DNA of 51,740 nt from Leptolinea sp. UBA5203 (GCA_002412765.1 DHVR01000043.1:1-51740), one strand, 5' to 3'. Counted from the first letter of the stretch, positions 1-7,594 are shown. Translations and numbers: made by a program. Notes: generated by a model not told the origin, from the letters alone.

Positions 1-4
1 CCTG

Positions 5-259
5 TTACCCATGTTGCTGTATACAAGATATGCTGATTCTACAATATAAAGCTGTTTCGGTCTCCAGTGCATGGCAAAGGGGAAGGAGAGCTGTAGAACA
101 TTTTCGCTGCCCTAAAATGCGAGCAGCAGCCGTTCTTTCCATACTCATTCCGCCTTCCAGCAATTCAATCAACCGATCATCAGACAAGTCTCTATAGGAC
201 GCCTCAAAAGCAGTTGAAGATTGCCCTCTCCGTTCTCGCGCCATTTTTTTATCAACCAT
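5..259 (-). CDS. HEAT-repeat-like protein, apparently frameshifted
   Basis: This short reading frame (84 residues from the ATG at 259, which has GGTGG seven bases upstream) has a basic N-terminus followed by a segment resembling one HEAT/PBS-lyase repeat: a DDRLIELLEGG helix, then AAARILGQR and ALLPLCHALE. HEAT proteins of this kind normally go on with a repeat ending like 'RISISEALSNMGN'. Here the frame reads CRISISC and stops at TAA. In the +1 frame the same bases read YSNMGNR out of the window, so the original gene probably continued and has a one-base shift, real or from sequencing. A longer TTG start at 280 is possible. It lies 97 bases downstream of the MFS gene on the same strand. Function unknown; HEAT repeats usually serve protein contacts. 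Confidence 0.5.
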   Translation of the reverse strand: MVDKKMARERRGQSSTAFEASYRDLSDDRLIELLEGGMSMERTAAARILGQRKCSTALLPLCHALETETALYCRISISCIQQHG

Positions 260-356
260 TCTAATTCCACCATGGATCAAATCTTATGATCAAATTCACT
301 AGGATCTCAGCAATGCAGTTACCATCAAATCTCTCATCCCAAGGAACTTGTTCAGA

Positions 357-1640
357 TTATTGCACTTCTTGCATAGATAGCGCAACACCTTCTTTTGATG
401 GTTCTTCATCCCTGGCTGGAGAAAATCTTTGTTGCTTTCCCAAGCGCAAATGCAGCGTGTAAAACGATAACACAGAAACAAAACAAAGCACCCCACCCAG
501 GTACCACAATAAATTCGGGTTGTAATGATCCAGGATAACTCCGGCTAACGCCGGGCCAAAGGTTGCTGGAATCATCCAGGTGATGCCGTAGGCGGCCATA
601 TAGCGCCCGCGCATTTCAACCGGTGCAAAATTGGCGGCCAAGGCTTGTGACGTGGGCATGATGATCATTTCGCCCATGGTGATAATCACCACGGCAGCAA
701 CAAAGAGACCATACCAGCTTACCATCCCAAACATGGTAAATCCGACCATATAAAACAGGGTCCCCAACGCCATCATACGGAAAGGTGCCTGTTTCTTAAT
801 CACACGGGTTACCCAGAACTGAAACAAAATCACAGTGATGGCGCTGCTGGTCAAGAGAAATCCATAACCCTGAGGCTGAAACCCATGCACATCCCTTAGA
901 TAAACCGAAAGGGAATTATACATTTGTTGATACACCAAACCCATTAACATACCAGCGATCATGAAAGCCATATAGGCTTTATCCTTCAGTACCACACCAT
1001 AGCCCATAAAAGTCTGAAGAAGGCTCTCATGTTTTGTTTCCAAACTGGATTCTGGTTTGGTTTCTGAGATCAGGAAATAGAATAACATCGCCACCACACA
1101 ACTGACAATCGCATCCGTGATAAAAAGAGCCAGAAAAGAACGATTGGCGACAAACCCCCCAATGATGGGTCCAATGATCCAGGCCATGTTGGCCACAACC
1201 CGTAAGATGCCAAAGCCTTCCTGGCGTTGTTTTTCCGGCAGGATATCCGCAATCATGGCATTATGTGCGGGGCCGGCAACGTCTGAGAGTAAGCCGATTA
1301 AAACGGCAAGAGGGATCAGCATGTAGTAATCATTAACCAACCCCAGGGTTAGCGTACTGAGTGCAGAAAAAACCAGCCCAATGATGATCAAATTGCGCCG
1401 GCCGAATTTATCGGTTAAGGCTCCACCAATGAATCCTCCAACCAGTCCAAAAATCGAAAAGATACCCAGCACAATGCCCGCCTGGGTCATACCCACATCA
1501 AATTTTTGGGTAATGTAGAGTGAGAAGAAGGGGAAAAGCAACGTTCCGCCTACCCTGTCAATAAAAGATACCCCAACAACCAGCCAGAATTTCTGAGGAA
1601 ATTCATGATAGATATTTTTTAACCGATTCAACCTGACCAT
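357..1640 (-). CDS. MFS transporter (drug-efflux type)
   Basis: A 427-residue, roughly 12-helix membrane protein of the major facilitator superfamily. The motif A loop between helices 2 and 3 reads GGALTDKFGRR at about residues 72-82, the family signature. A central hydrophilic stretch with SETKPESSLETKHES near residue 195 separates the two six-helix halves. The overall style (an early FIDRVGGTLLFPFFSLY helix and the repeat around GRYMAAYG in the second half) is that of multidrug-type MFS exporters, but the substrate cannot be read from sequence. AAAGG directly abuts the ATG at 1640, so translation might start a few codons later at the TTG at 1631. An extended -10 (TGGTATAGT) lies about 110 bases upstream on this strand, at 1752-1760. 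Confidence 0.85.
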   Translation of the reverse strand: MVRLNRLKNIYHEFPQKFWLVVGVSFIDRVGGTLLFPFFSLYITQKFDVGMTQAGIVLGIFSIFGLVGGFIGGALTDKFGRRNLIIIGLVFSALSTLTLGLVNDYYMLIPLAVLIGLLSDVAGPAHNAMIADILPEKQRQEGFGILRVVANMAWIIGPIIGGFVANRSFLALFITDAIVSCVVAMLFYFLISETKPESSLETKHESLLQTFMGYGVVLKDKAYMAFMIAGMLMGLVYQQMYNSLSVYLRDVHGFQPQGYGFLLTSSAITVILFQFWVTRVIKKQAPFRMMALGTLFYMVGFTMFGMVSWYGLFVAAVVIITMGEMIIMPTSQALAANFAPVEMRGRYMAAYGITWMIPATFGPALAGVILDHYNPNLLWYLGGVLCFVSVLSFYTLHLRLGKQQRFSPARDEEPSKEGVALSMQEVQ

Positions 1641-1939
1641 CCTTTCTTACCATTCACAAAATTCGGGAAGCATCCAGCAACTTCACCATTTTCCACGAGT
1701 CATTTTCCCCTAATCCCGAGGTTCTAGTCTTTTCTACCTTTCAGAGAGCTAACTATACCAAATTCCTGGCGTGAATCCTACTCGCCAAAAGACGGGGGTT
1801 TTTTTGAACAAGGGGGAGAAAAAGATTGAATTCTCCATAATCCTTCCTATTTTCCTTCACAATTGCTTCACAATGTTTTGGCAAAATAAAAATTGAAAAC
1901 ACACGGATTGCTTGCCGCATCAAGCAAAAGGAAAATGGA

Positions 1940-2392
1940 ATGAATAACAAAGTTTGGTTTAAGATCTTATTATCCGTCATTTTGGTTGTTGCCCTGGTTG
2001 CCGCCGGTGCCTGGGTTTATAACATGGGCGTGGTACAAGGAGCAGCCGCAAATGGCGAACTGCCAACTGTTGGCGGTCGAACGGACCTCCCCTATGCAGG
2101 CATGATGGGCGCTTATCGTCAGGGTATGATGGGCGGTTATCGCCAGGGCATGATAGGTTATGGCATGCACTCCTTCTTTTCACCCTTCCACTTTCTCGGT
2201 GGTTTAATTTTCTTCTTCGTTATTCTTGCCCTTTTCCGCGCCATTTTCTTTGGCGGTTGGGTTGGCCGGGGACATCACCACGGCTTCCATCGATGTGGCA
2301 TGGGGCACTATGCCAATGAAGATGGAATTCCTCCGATGGTGGAAGAATGGCATAAGAAAATGCACGAAACAGAAACACCTACTGAGAAATAA
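1940..2392 (+). CDS. Small Met/His-rich membrane protein
   Basis: A 150-residue protein with an N-terminal transmembrane segment (about 8-28) and a second long hydrophobic segment (about 77-100). Between them lies a methionine/glycine/tyrosine-rich stretch with near repeats (GMMGAYRQ, GMMGGYRQ, GMIGYGM). After the second helix comes a histidine-rich patch, GRGHHHGFHRCGMGH, then an acidic tail. I recognise no enzyme family. Met- and His-rich periplasmic segments often bind copper or similar soft metals, so a metal-related role is an inference. It is followed by a hairpin at 2411-2440 and then by the two-component system on the same strand, whose sensor also carries a Met/His-rich extracytoplasmic stretch. 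AAAGGA lies about eight bases before the ATG. Confidence 0.7.
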   Translation: MNNKVWFKILLSVILVVALVAAGAWVYNMGVVQGAAANGELPTVGGRTDLPYAGMMGAYRQGMMGGYRQGMIGYGMHSFFSPFHFLGGLIFFFVILALFRAIFFGGWVGRGHHHGFHRCGMGHYANEDGIPPMVEEWHKKMHETETPTEK

Positions 2393-2410
2393 TCTCAATC
2401 CTTTCTACTT

Positions 2411-2440
2411 GGTGCCGGAGAAAAAATCCGGCACCATTTT
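2411..2440 (+). terminator. Intrinsic terminator between membrane gene and response regulator
   Basis: A perfect 9-bp stem (GGTGCCGGA at 2411-2419 with TCCGGCACC at 2427-2435) encloses a 7-base A-rich loop and is followed by ATTTT. It lies 18 bases after the small membrane protein gene and should end or attenuate its transcript before the response regulator, which has its own promoter-like box. Confidence 0.7.
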
Positions 2441-2473
2441 GGTTGAATCAGATTTATTTGCTGATTTTTTCAA

Positions 2474-2482
2474 TGCTATACT
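2474..2482 (+). promoter_or_regulatory. Extended -10 promoter element of the response regulator gene
   Basis: TGCTATACT matches the extended -10 consensus TGnTATAAT. Its last base is eight bases before the ATG at 2491, so the predicted start of transcription falls at or within two bases of the start codon. No convincing -35 box is seen at 17 bp, as is usual for extended -10 promoters. The AAGG at 2483-2486 would lie upstream of the mRNA start, so translation may be leaderless. Confidence 0.5.
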
Positions 2483-2490
2483 AAGGTCAT

Positions 2491-3183
2491 ATGAAAAAGA
2501 TTCTGGTTGTCGATGATGAACCGAAAATTATCCAAATCGCAAATGATTATTTGACGCACGCCGGATACGAAGTCCTCCAGGCCAGAGATGGTCAGAGCGC
2601 TTTATCGATTTTTCGTTCTCAGCAGCCGGATTTAATCATCCTTGATTTAGGCTTGCCTTCTCTGGACGGATTGGATGTCACCCGCGAATTGCGCAAAACT
2701 TCCACGGTACCCATCATCATGTTAACTGCCCGCAGCGATGAAAGCGATAAACTGATTGGCCTGGAATTGGGCGCAGATGATTACATCACCAAACCCTTCA
2801 GCCCCAAGGAACTGGTCGCCCGTGTACGCAGCGTGCTGCGCCGCATGGAAAATTTACAGCCCGAAACCCAACTCTTGCATGTTGGCGATCTGACCCTGGA
2901 TATCCCCCGCATGCGCACCAACCTGGCTGGCTCAGAAATTGAACTTACCGCGACAGAATTTCAGTTTTTGGCCGTGCTGGTTAAACAACCCGGACGTATT
3001 TTCACCCGCGGGCAATTGCTGGAAGCAGTCCACGGGGTGGCCATTGATTCCTACGAACGCGCCATTGATGCACATATCAAAAACATTCGCCGAAAAATTG
3101 AACCCAATCCCCGTGAACCACGTTACATCCTCAGTGTTTACGGTATGGGATATAAATTTAATGACAAATTAGCCGATGCGTAA
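2491..3183 (+). CDS. OmpR/PhoB-family response regulator
   Basis: A 230-residue DNA-binding response regulator. The receiver domain (about 1-118) has the acidic pair D8-D9, the phosphoacceptor D52 in LIILDLGLP, T79 in the MLTA strand, and K101 in ITKPF. The C-terminal domain (about 130-226) is an OmpR-type winged helix (ELTATEFQFLAVL, then IDAHIKNIRRKIE and GMGYKF). It is co-transcribed with the histidine kinase, whose start overlaps its end by 8 bases, so the two form a cognate pair. The preceding small Met/His-rich membrane protein is a plausible target. The start is supported by family length. Confidence 0.95.
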   Translation: MKKILVVDDEPKIIQIANDYLTHAGYEVLQARDGQSALSIFRSQQPDLIILDLGLPSLDGLDVTRELRKTSTVPIIMLTARSDESDKLIGLELGADDYITKPFSPKELVARVRSVLRRMENLQPETQLLHVGDLTLDIPRMRTNLAGSEIELTATEFQFLAVLVKQPGRIFTRGQLLEAVHGVAIDSYERAIDAHIKNIRRKIEPNPREPRYILSVYGMGYKFNDKLADA

Positions 3184-4318
3184 CAGAACATTTCATCACA
3201 CACCCCCTCCCTGGTGGCCGGATGAAGAACCCTGGCCCCCACAAAAAAGTCACAATCTAAAACAGTGGCATATTGTGCGCCAGCGTTTCTTGCGCCGTAT
3301 GGGATGCGTTTTTGGCATTCTCCTGATCGCTATGGTGATCATCGGGCTTGTCATGGCTCAAGGGATGATGCAGCACCGCATGCCCTTCCCTATGCGCCCC
3401 ATCCCCCAGAACATTCCCATTGTGATTCGTATTATCAGTTGGATTCTCTTCAGCGGCGTGATTCTTGGACTGATTTTCGTTGGCAGTCTCTTTCGTAAAG
3501 CCGCAGTCCCCATTGCGGATATGCTGGAGGCGGCCGGAAAAGTTGCCGATGGCGATTATTCAGCGAGAGTTCCGGAGAAAGGATCAGACGAAATGGGTGC
3601 TTTAGCCAGAGCCTTTAATGACATGGCCTCTCAGCTGCAAACCAATGAAGAACAGCGCCGCATGCTGCTGGCAGATATCTCCCATGAATTACGAACGCCG
3701 TTGACTATTATCCAGGGCAATCTGGAGGGGCTGTTGGATGGTATCTACACCGCCGATCCCGGCAGGCTGCAAGGGCTGCTGGAGGAAACCCAGACCCTGG
3801 CACGCATTATCGAGGATTTACGCACGCTCTCCGTGGTGGAAAGCGGAAGCCTGAAATTACAGCTTGAAACCCTTAAGCCAGCGGAATTTTTGGAAGAATT
3901 TATTCCCATGTATCAAAACCTTACCGAAAGCAAGCAGGTAAAATTCAACGCATTGATCCCGAACGATCTGTCAGATATCGAATTGGATCCGACCCGCATT
4001 CGCGAAGTGCTCTCCAACCTCATCACCAATTCACTGCGCTATTGCCCTCCTGGCGGCGAGATCAATTTACAAGTCAAGCCTGTAAGCCATCCAGAATCTC
4101 ATCTAATTTTCTCGGTACAGGATAACGGCACAGGCATCCCCACACAGGATCTACCGCACATCTTCGAGCGCTTTTATAAAGATCGCGATTCCAGCGGCAG
4201 CGGGCTGGGATTACCGATCGCAAAAAGCCTGGTGGAAGCTCACGGTGGAAAAATCTGGGCCGAAAGTGAGGAAGGCCAGGGAACCATGGTTTCTTTCTCG
4301 CTGCCGATTCGGAAATGA
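3176..4318 (+). CDS. HAMP-domain sensor histidine kinase
   Basis: A 380-residue membrane sensor kinase paired with the preceding regulator. The cytoplasmic N-terminus is rich in Pro and Trp (PPPWWPDEEPWPP), followed by a transmembrane helix (about 43-63), a very short extracytoplasmic stretch of about 20 residues rich in Met, Pro and His (MMQHRMPFPMRPIP), a second helix (about 83-105), and HAMP (about 105-158). The HisKA domain has the phosphoacceptor H170 in DISHELRTPLT. The HATPase domain has the N box (NLITNSLRYC), G1 (DNGTGIP), F box (IFERFYK) and G2 (GSGLGLPIAKSLVEAHGG). The sensor loop is too short for a folded domain, so signals may be read at the membrane or by direct metal binding; that is inference. 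Confidence 0.93.
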   Translation: MRNRTFHHTPPPWWPDEEPWPPQKSHNLKQWHIVRQRFLRRMGCVFGILLIAMVIIGLVMAQGMMQHRMPFPMRPIPQNIPIVIRIISWILFSGVILGLIFVGSLFRKAAVPIADMLEAAGKVADGDYSARVPEKGSDEMGALARAFNDMASQLQTNEEQRRMLLADISHELRTPLTIIQGNLEGLLDGIYTADPGRLQGLLEETQTLARIIEDLRTLSVVESGSLKLQLETLKPAEFLEEFIPMYQNLTESKQVKFNALIPNDLSDIELDPTRIREVLSNLITNSLRYCPPGGEINLQVKPVSHPESHLIFSVQDNGTGIPTQDLPHIFERFYKDRDSSGSGLGLPIAKSLVEAHGGKIWAESEEGQGTMVSFSLPIRK

Positions 4319-4396
4319 AGCCAGTTGAGATAGGTTTCAAATTATAGATATGGCGTTTTTTCTATATCGGGCACACGTACCAACCCTTGGAATATA

Positions 4397-4514
4397 TTTG
4401 TGAAATATTCGGCACAGGCGTAGGTTGGCGTTGAGCCGGGTTAATAAAACACTCCAGCCAAAAACCAACCCCGGCACAACCCAACAGACACTCATACGCA
4501 TTTGAATTAAGATG
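4397..4514. repeat. Palindromic intergenic repeat, copy 1
   Basis: This copy begins TTTGTGAAATATTCGGCA and ends near GATG. It contains TAGGTTGGCGTTGAGCCGGG (4421-4440) and a partly complementary downstream arm (4465-4486, CCAACCCCGGCACAACCCAA), so it can fold into a large stem-loop. It is matched by a second copy 155 bases on. Such GTAGGTTGG/CCCAAC elements are common non-coding dispersed repeats in several phyla. No coding sequence is credible here. Confidence 0.75.
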
Positions 4515-4551
4515 GCGGGGTCTATCGACCATCGCCCTACGCTTCTTTGTT

Positions 4552-4674
4552 TTTGTGAAATAATCGGCACCGGCGTAGGTTGGCGTTGAGCCGGGGATAT
4601 TTCAACAAGCCCCCCTATAAACCAACCTCGGCGAAACCCAACAGTAGACACCTATGCCCATTCGAAGTAGGATG
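4552..4674. repeat. Palindromic intergenic repeat, copy 2
   Basis: A diverged direct repeat of the element at 4397-4514. The arms are the same: GGCGTAGGTTGGCGTTGAG around 4572-4590 and AACCTCGGCGAAACCCAACA at 4624-4643. The spacer between the arms differs from copy 1, which is what paired selection on stems with free loops would leave. The rest of 4319-4870 holds no gene. A TATAAT at 4791-4796 is a possible -10 for the downstream glycosylase-like gene. Confidence 0.75.
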
Positions 4675-4870
4675 CCAAGGTTACCATACCCTAAAGGCTT
4701 GTACCGCATCCTTTCGCATGTCAATAATTTCCCCCGGATTTAACCCAATTCTATCGCACCTCGTGCTTTATTATTTCCTCCTGGGACGGATATAATATCG
4801 GTAGAAAGATACCTATTTATTCCTAATTAATCCATTGAATGGATTTTTACCAAACAGGAGGGTTTATCCC

Positions 4871-5695
4871 ATGCTTGAAATTCCGGAAGCGGCCGTCATG
4901 GCCGATCAATTAAATAAGACCATTACCGGTAAAACAATCCAAAAGGTGGTGGTTGCGCAAAATCCGCACGGCTTCGCCTGGTACTCCGGTGAGCCGGATA
5001 GTTTTGTCCAGGCACTCACTGGTCGCAGCATTGGGACCTCCCAAAGTCTGGGCGGGCTGGTTGAAATCCAAACCGAGGATAAATTCCTTCTTTTTAGCGA
5101 CGGTATCAATTTGCGCTATCATCAAAAATCCGAAGACCAACCCATGAAGCATCAATTCTTAATGGAATTTGAAGACCACAGCGCCGTCAGCGCCACGGTC
5201 GCCATGTATGGCGGAATCTCCTGCATTCTTCCCAGGGAATATGACAATCCATATTATCTAGTTGCCATACAAAAACCCTCCCCTCTGACAGATGCCTTTG
5301 ATGCCGGGTATTTTTTCAGCCTCTTTTTGCCGGAAATGGACAAACTTTCTATGAAAGCCTTTTTGGCCACGGAACAGCGCATCCCTGGATTGGGCAACGG
5401 CGTTCTGCAGGATATCCTCTTTCGAGCCAGGCTGCACCCCAAGCGCAAGGTTGGAAGCCTGTCCAAGCCTGAAAAAGATACGCTCTTTCAATCAATCAAA
5501 ACCACACTGAACGAGATGACTTTTAAAGGCGGTCGGGATACGGAGAAGGATATCTTTGGGAATCCAGGTGGATATAGTACGATGATGAGTAAAAACACGG
5601 TTGGGAAACCCTGTCCGCAATGTGGCAGTGTAATTGAGAAACAAGCCTATATGGGCGGCAGCATCTATTTCTGCCCCGGATGTCAAACGATCTGA
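4871..5695 (+). CDS. Fpg/Nei-family DNA glycosylase-like protein lacking the N-terminal proline
   Basis: A 274-residue protein of the formamidopyrimidine-DNA glycosylase/endonuclease VIII fold. The start at 4871 is chosen because AGGAGG (4857-4862) sits eight bases upstream and because it puts MLEIPEA in the place of the usual MPELPEV. A C-terminal zinc finger is intact (CPQCG...CPGC), as is the helix-two-turn-helix stretch (TEQRIPGLGNGVLQDILF). Compared with Fpg, the catalytic N-terminal proline is leucine, and the arginine of the zinc-finger loop appears to be glycine (GGSIYFC), while Glu3 and the lysine of DKFLLF remain. Clostridial proteins of this subgroup are commonly annotated endonuclease VIII. 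Whether it is a working glycosylase, a lyase through another residue, or only a lesion binder is open. A strong terminator follows. Confidence 0.85.
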   Translation: MLEIPEAAVMADQLNKTITGKTIQKVVVAQNPHGFAWYSGEPDSFVQALTGRSIGTSQSLGGLVEIQTEDKFLLFSDGINLRYHQKSEDQPMKHQFLMEFEDHSAVSATVAMYGGISCILPREYDNPYYLVAIQKPSPLTDAFDAGYFFSLFLPEMDKLSMKAFLATEQRIPGLGNGVLQDILFRARLHPKRKVGSLSKPEKDTLFQSIKTTLNEMTFKGGRDTEKDIFGNPGGYSTMMSKNTVGKPCPQCGSVIEKQAYMGGSIYFCPGCQTI

Positions 5696-5724
5696 GTCTA
5701 ATTCTTCTGTTGGATTGAGAGATA

Positions 5725-5772
5725 CAAAAAAGGTACCATCCAGAAACCTAACCTGGATGGTACCTTTTTTTT
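5725..5772 (+). terminator. Strong intrinsic terminator after the glycosylase-like gene
   Basis: A perfect 13-bp stem (AGGTACCATCCAG at 5731-5743 with CTGGATGGTACCT at 5753-5765) has a 9-base loop, A residues on the left and eight T residues on the right (5765-5772). It would work in both directions. From here to 6033 I see no gene or clear signal. Confidence 0.9.
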
Positions 5773-6033
5773 GGTGAGAAACCTACGCCAAGATTTGACG
5801 ATTGAACTAAATTCATCTAGTCCTTTATGATACATTTCTTCTTCGGAAGATTGTTTGCTTGTGAATACAGACCGCCATATCCCACTACTGATAATCAAGG
5901 GTGAAACAGGCTCTTTCTCACATCGATCCATGTTCCTTTAGAACTAAGTTCATTTGAGTTGTGGATTTTCAAGCAATGTCACATTAAACCTTTTTGGTTT
6001 CACTGATACTTTCTTCTCAAAGACAAACCTGAA

Positions 6034-6099
6034 TTGTAAAGCACCCTTGACAATATATGTAAAGCTAACTATACTAATAATGTAAAGCGCGCTTAACAT
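6034..6099 (+). promoter_or_regulatory. Promoter with paired TGTAAAG operators for the XRE gene
   Basis: TTGACA (6047-6052) and TATACT (6070-6075) are separated by exactly 17 bases. Two inverted-repeat sites flank or cover them: TTGTAAAG-4-CTTGACAA at 6034-6053, overlapping the -35, and the near-perfect palindrome ATGTAAAGCGCGCTTAACAT at 6080-6099, just after the -10. A lone TGTAAAG also sits at 6058-6064. The layout fits repression of the operon by its own first product. GGAGG (6104-6108) precedes the ATG at 6116. Confidence 0.8.
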
Positions 6100-6115
6100 T
6101 ACAGGAGGCACCTGC

Positions 6116-6313
6116 ATGGAAAACAAAATACAGGACCTGCGGAAACAACTTAAAATGACTCAAGAAGAACTGGCGGACCTGTGTGGTGTCACTCGTCAAA
6201 CCATCATCTCCCTGGAAAGCGGGAAATATAACCCCTCAATCCTTTTAGCCCACAGTATCGCTAAAGTTTTTCATCGTTCAATTGAAGAAGTATTCATTTT
6301 TGGAGAAGAGTAA
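6116..6313 (+). CDS. XRE-family transcriptional regulator (YozG-like)
   Basis: A 65-residue single-domain DNA-binding protein. Nearly the whole chain is a helix-turn-helix of the Cro/C1 type: LRKQLKMTQEELADLCGV forms helices 1-2 and TRQTIISLESGKYNP the recognition helix region. It lacks any sensor domain. It is followed after five bases by a four-helix membrane protein, an arrangement widely seen for small XRE repressors that control a linked membrane protein. The promoter contains two TGTAAAG palindromes suited to a dimeric repressor, so autoregulation is likely. The signal it answers to is unknown. Confidence 0.9.
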   Translation: MENKIQDLRKQLKMTQEELADLCGVTRQTIISLESGKYNPSILLAHSIAKVFHRSIEEVFIFGEE

Positions 6314-6318
6314 TCATC

Positions 6319-6738
6319 ATGAAAACATTCAAAAAAAGTCTCGGCACTTTCATTGTAATGACCCTTATTGGCATAGCAGGATTTCTGTACGCGATTCTGT
6401 TCCTGCCCCGCGACAATTATCAACAAGGTCTCATCTATGGCCTTACTGGTGGATTTGTCCTGGTGGGTATAGTAGGCATCATTTATAGTTTGTACCTAAT
6501 GCGCAATCCCAAAAAAGCCAAAGAAGTGGATGTACAGCAAAATGAAGAGCGGATGCAATTTATTCGCATGAAATCCGGCTATACTACGGCCATAGTCATG
6601 ATCTATGTTGAATGTCTGGCTATTGTTATATTAGGATTATTAGGACATAAGGATCTTTCCCTCGCGATTTTCGCCCTCTACTGTGTGCAAATTACGCTCA
6701 GCCTGGGATTGTCAATCTATTTTTCCAAAAAATACTAG
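6319..6738 (+). CDS. Four-helix membrane protein of an XRE/membrane pair
   Basis: A 139-residue integral membrane protein with hydrophobic segments at about 10-30, 40-62, 90-110 and 115-135. A charged loop (NPKKAKEVDVQQNEERMQ) lies between helices 2 and 3. The topology and loop resemble the DUF2178-like partners of small XRE regulators, though I cannot assign the Pfam family with certainty. It lies five bases after the XRE gene and ends at a bidirectional terminator. Function unknown; it may sense or relay membrane state to the repressor. Confidence 0.75.
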   Translation: MKTFKKSLGTFIVMTLIGIAGFLYAILFLPRDNYQQGLIYGLTGGFVLVGIVGIIYSLYLMRNPKKAKEVDVQQNEERMQFIRMKSGYTTAIVMIYVECLAIVILGLLGHKDLSLAIFALYCVQITLSLGLSIYFSKKY

Positions 6739-6751
6739 CCCGTTTAACTAA

Positions 6752-6800
6752 AAAACCCTTCCAGTTGACAGATTCGCAACCGGAAGGGTTTTAATGCTTT
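6752..6800. terminator. Bidirectional terminator between convergent genes
   Basis: AAAACCCTTCC (6752-6762) pairs with GGAAGGGTTTT (6782-6792). Inside, GTTG and CAAC extend the stem with one mismatch. A-runs on the left and T-runs on the right (to 6805) allow use from both strands, ending the XRE operon and the ADP-ribosylglycohydrolase transcript. Confidence 0.85.
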
Positions 6801-6812
6801 TTTTTATACTGA

Positions 6813-7583
6813 CTATCCGCCAACCTTTTCCATAAACGCTCGCGTTACCTTCCCCAAAGGCTCATCTAAAATCTCATACACCTTTTCTTCAATCCAGGCT
6901 GGCACACCGCCGTAAAAAGCCTGGGCGATGCCGCCCGTAATGCAGGCCAGGGTGTCACTGTCGCCGCCCAGGGAGATGGCCGTACGGATGGCGTCTTCAA
7001 AATCCGTACTATCCAAAAAAGCACGGATAGCCTGCGGCACCGTCTCCTGACAGGATTCATTAAATTCATACGTGGGACGAATTTCATCCACATGTCGGCT
7101 GAGATCATAACCAAAATGGGATTCAGTATACGCCCGAATCTCATCCTTTGATTTACCAGAGCGGGCCAGAAAAATCGCCGCGGCTGTGGCCTGTCCACCT
7201 TTAATGCCTTCCGGATGATTGTGAGTCACTTCAGTAAATTCTTTTGCCATGATCAAAACCATATCCAAATCATTAAAAGCATAACCAACCGGACTGATGC
7301 GCATGGCTGCGCCATTGCCCCAACTTTCATAGGCTTGGGAATTTTCACTTTGTGCCCATTGATGAAACCGTCCTCCATACCCCCCTTTGGGATAGCGACG
7401 GTAATAAGATTTTAGATTTTGTGCATACGGCACTCCGGTTAACAGGGAATCCGCCAGAGCGATGGTTAATATGCTGTCATCCGTAAAAAAGCATTTCCCG
7501 GAAAACAAGGGGAAATCCTTTGTTTTGATATTATGCCATTCATAGACCGAACCAACGATATCCCCAACCAGGGCTCCTATCAT
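6813..7583 (-). CDS. ADP-ribosylglycohydrolase family protein
   Basis: A 256-residue member of the ADP-ribosylglycohydrolase (DraG/ARH) family, which removes ADP-ribose from proteins or small molecules using two magnesium ions. The metal-binding signatures are present: GALVGDIVGS at the N-terminus, FTDDSILTIALADSL at about 35-49, and GGDSDTLACITGGIAQA near residue 207. The ATG at 7583 is chosen because GGAGG (7589-7593) is five bases upstream; a reading frame extending to a TTG at 7595 would overlap that site. An intrinsic terminator for nagA ends immediately before this ribosome-binding site. Substrate unknown. Confidence 0.9.
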   Translation of the reverse strand: MIGALVGDIVGSVYEWHNIKTKDFPLFSGKCFFTDDSILTIALADSLLTGVPYAQNLKSYYRRYPKGGYGGRFHQWAQSENSQAYESWGNGAAMRISPVGYAFNDLDMVLIMAKEFTEVTHNHPEGIKGGQATAAAIFLARSGKSKDEIRAYTESHFGYDLSRHVDEIRPTYEFNESCQETVPQAIRAFLDSTDFEDAIRTAISLGGDSDTLACITGGIAQAFYGGVPAWIEEKVYEILDEPLGKVTRAFMEKVGG

Positions 7584-7594
7584 AGTTTCCTCCA

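Noticed and set aside
299..496. Small frame on the minus strand over the end of the MFS gene
   Set aside because: It overlaps the 3' end of a well-supported gene in another frame and has no family likeness.
4337..4795. Frames of 70-104 codons across the intergenic repeats (both strands)
   Set aside because: They coincide with the two palindromic repeats; the translated sequence follows from the repeated bases and has no domain or ribosome-binding site.
5698..5931. 77-codon frame on the minus strand
   Set aside because: It spans a strong bidirectional terminator and has no family likeness.
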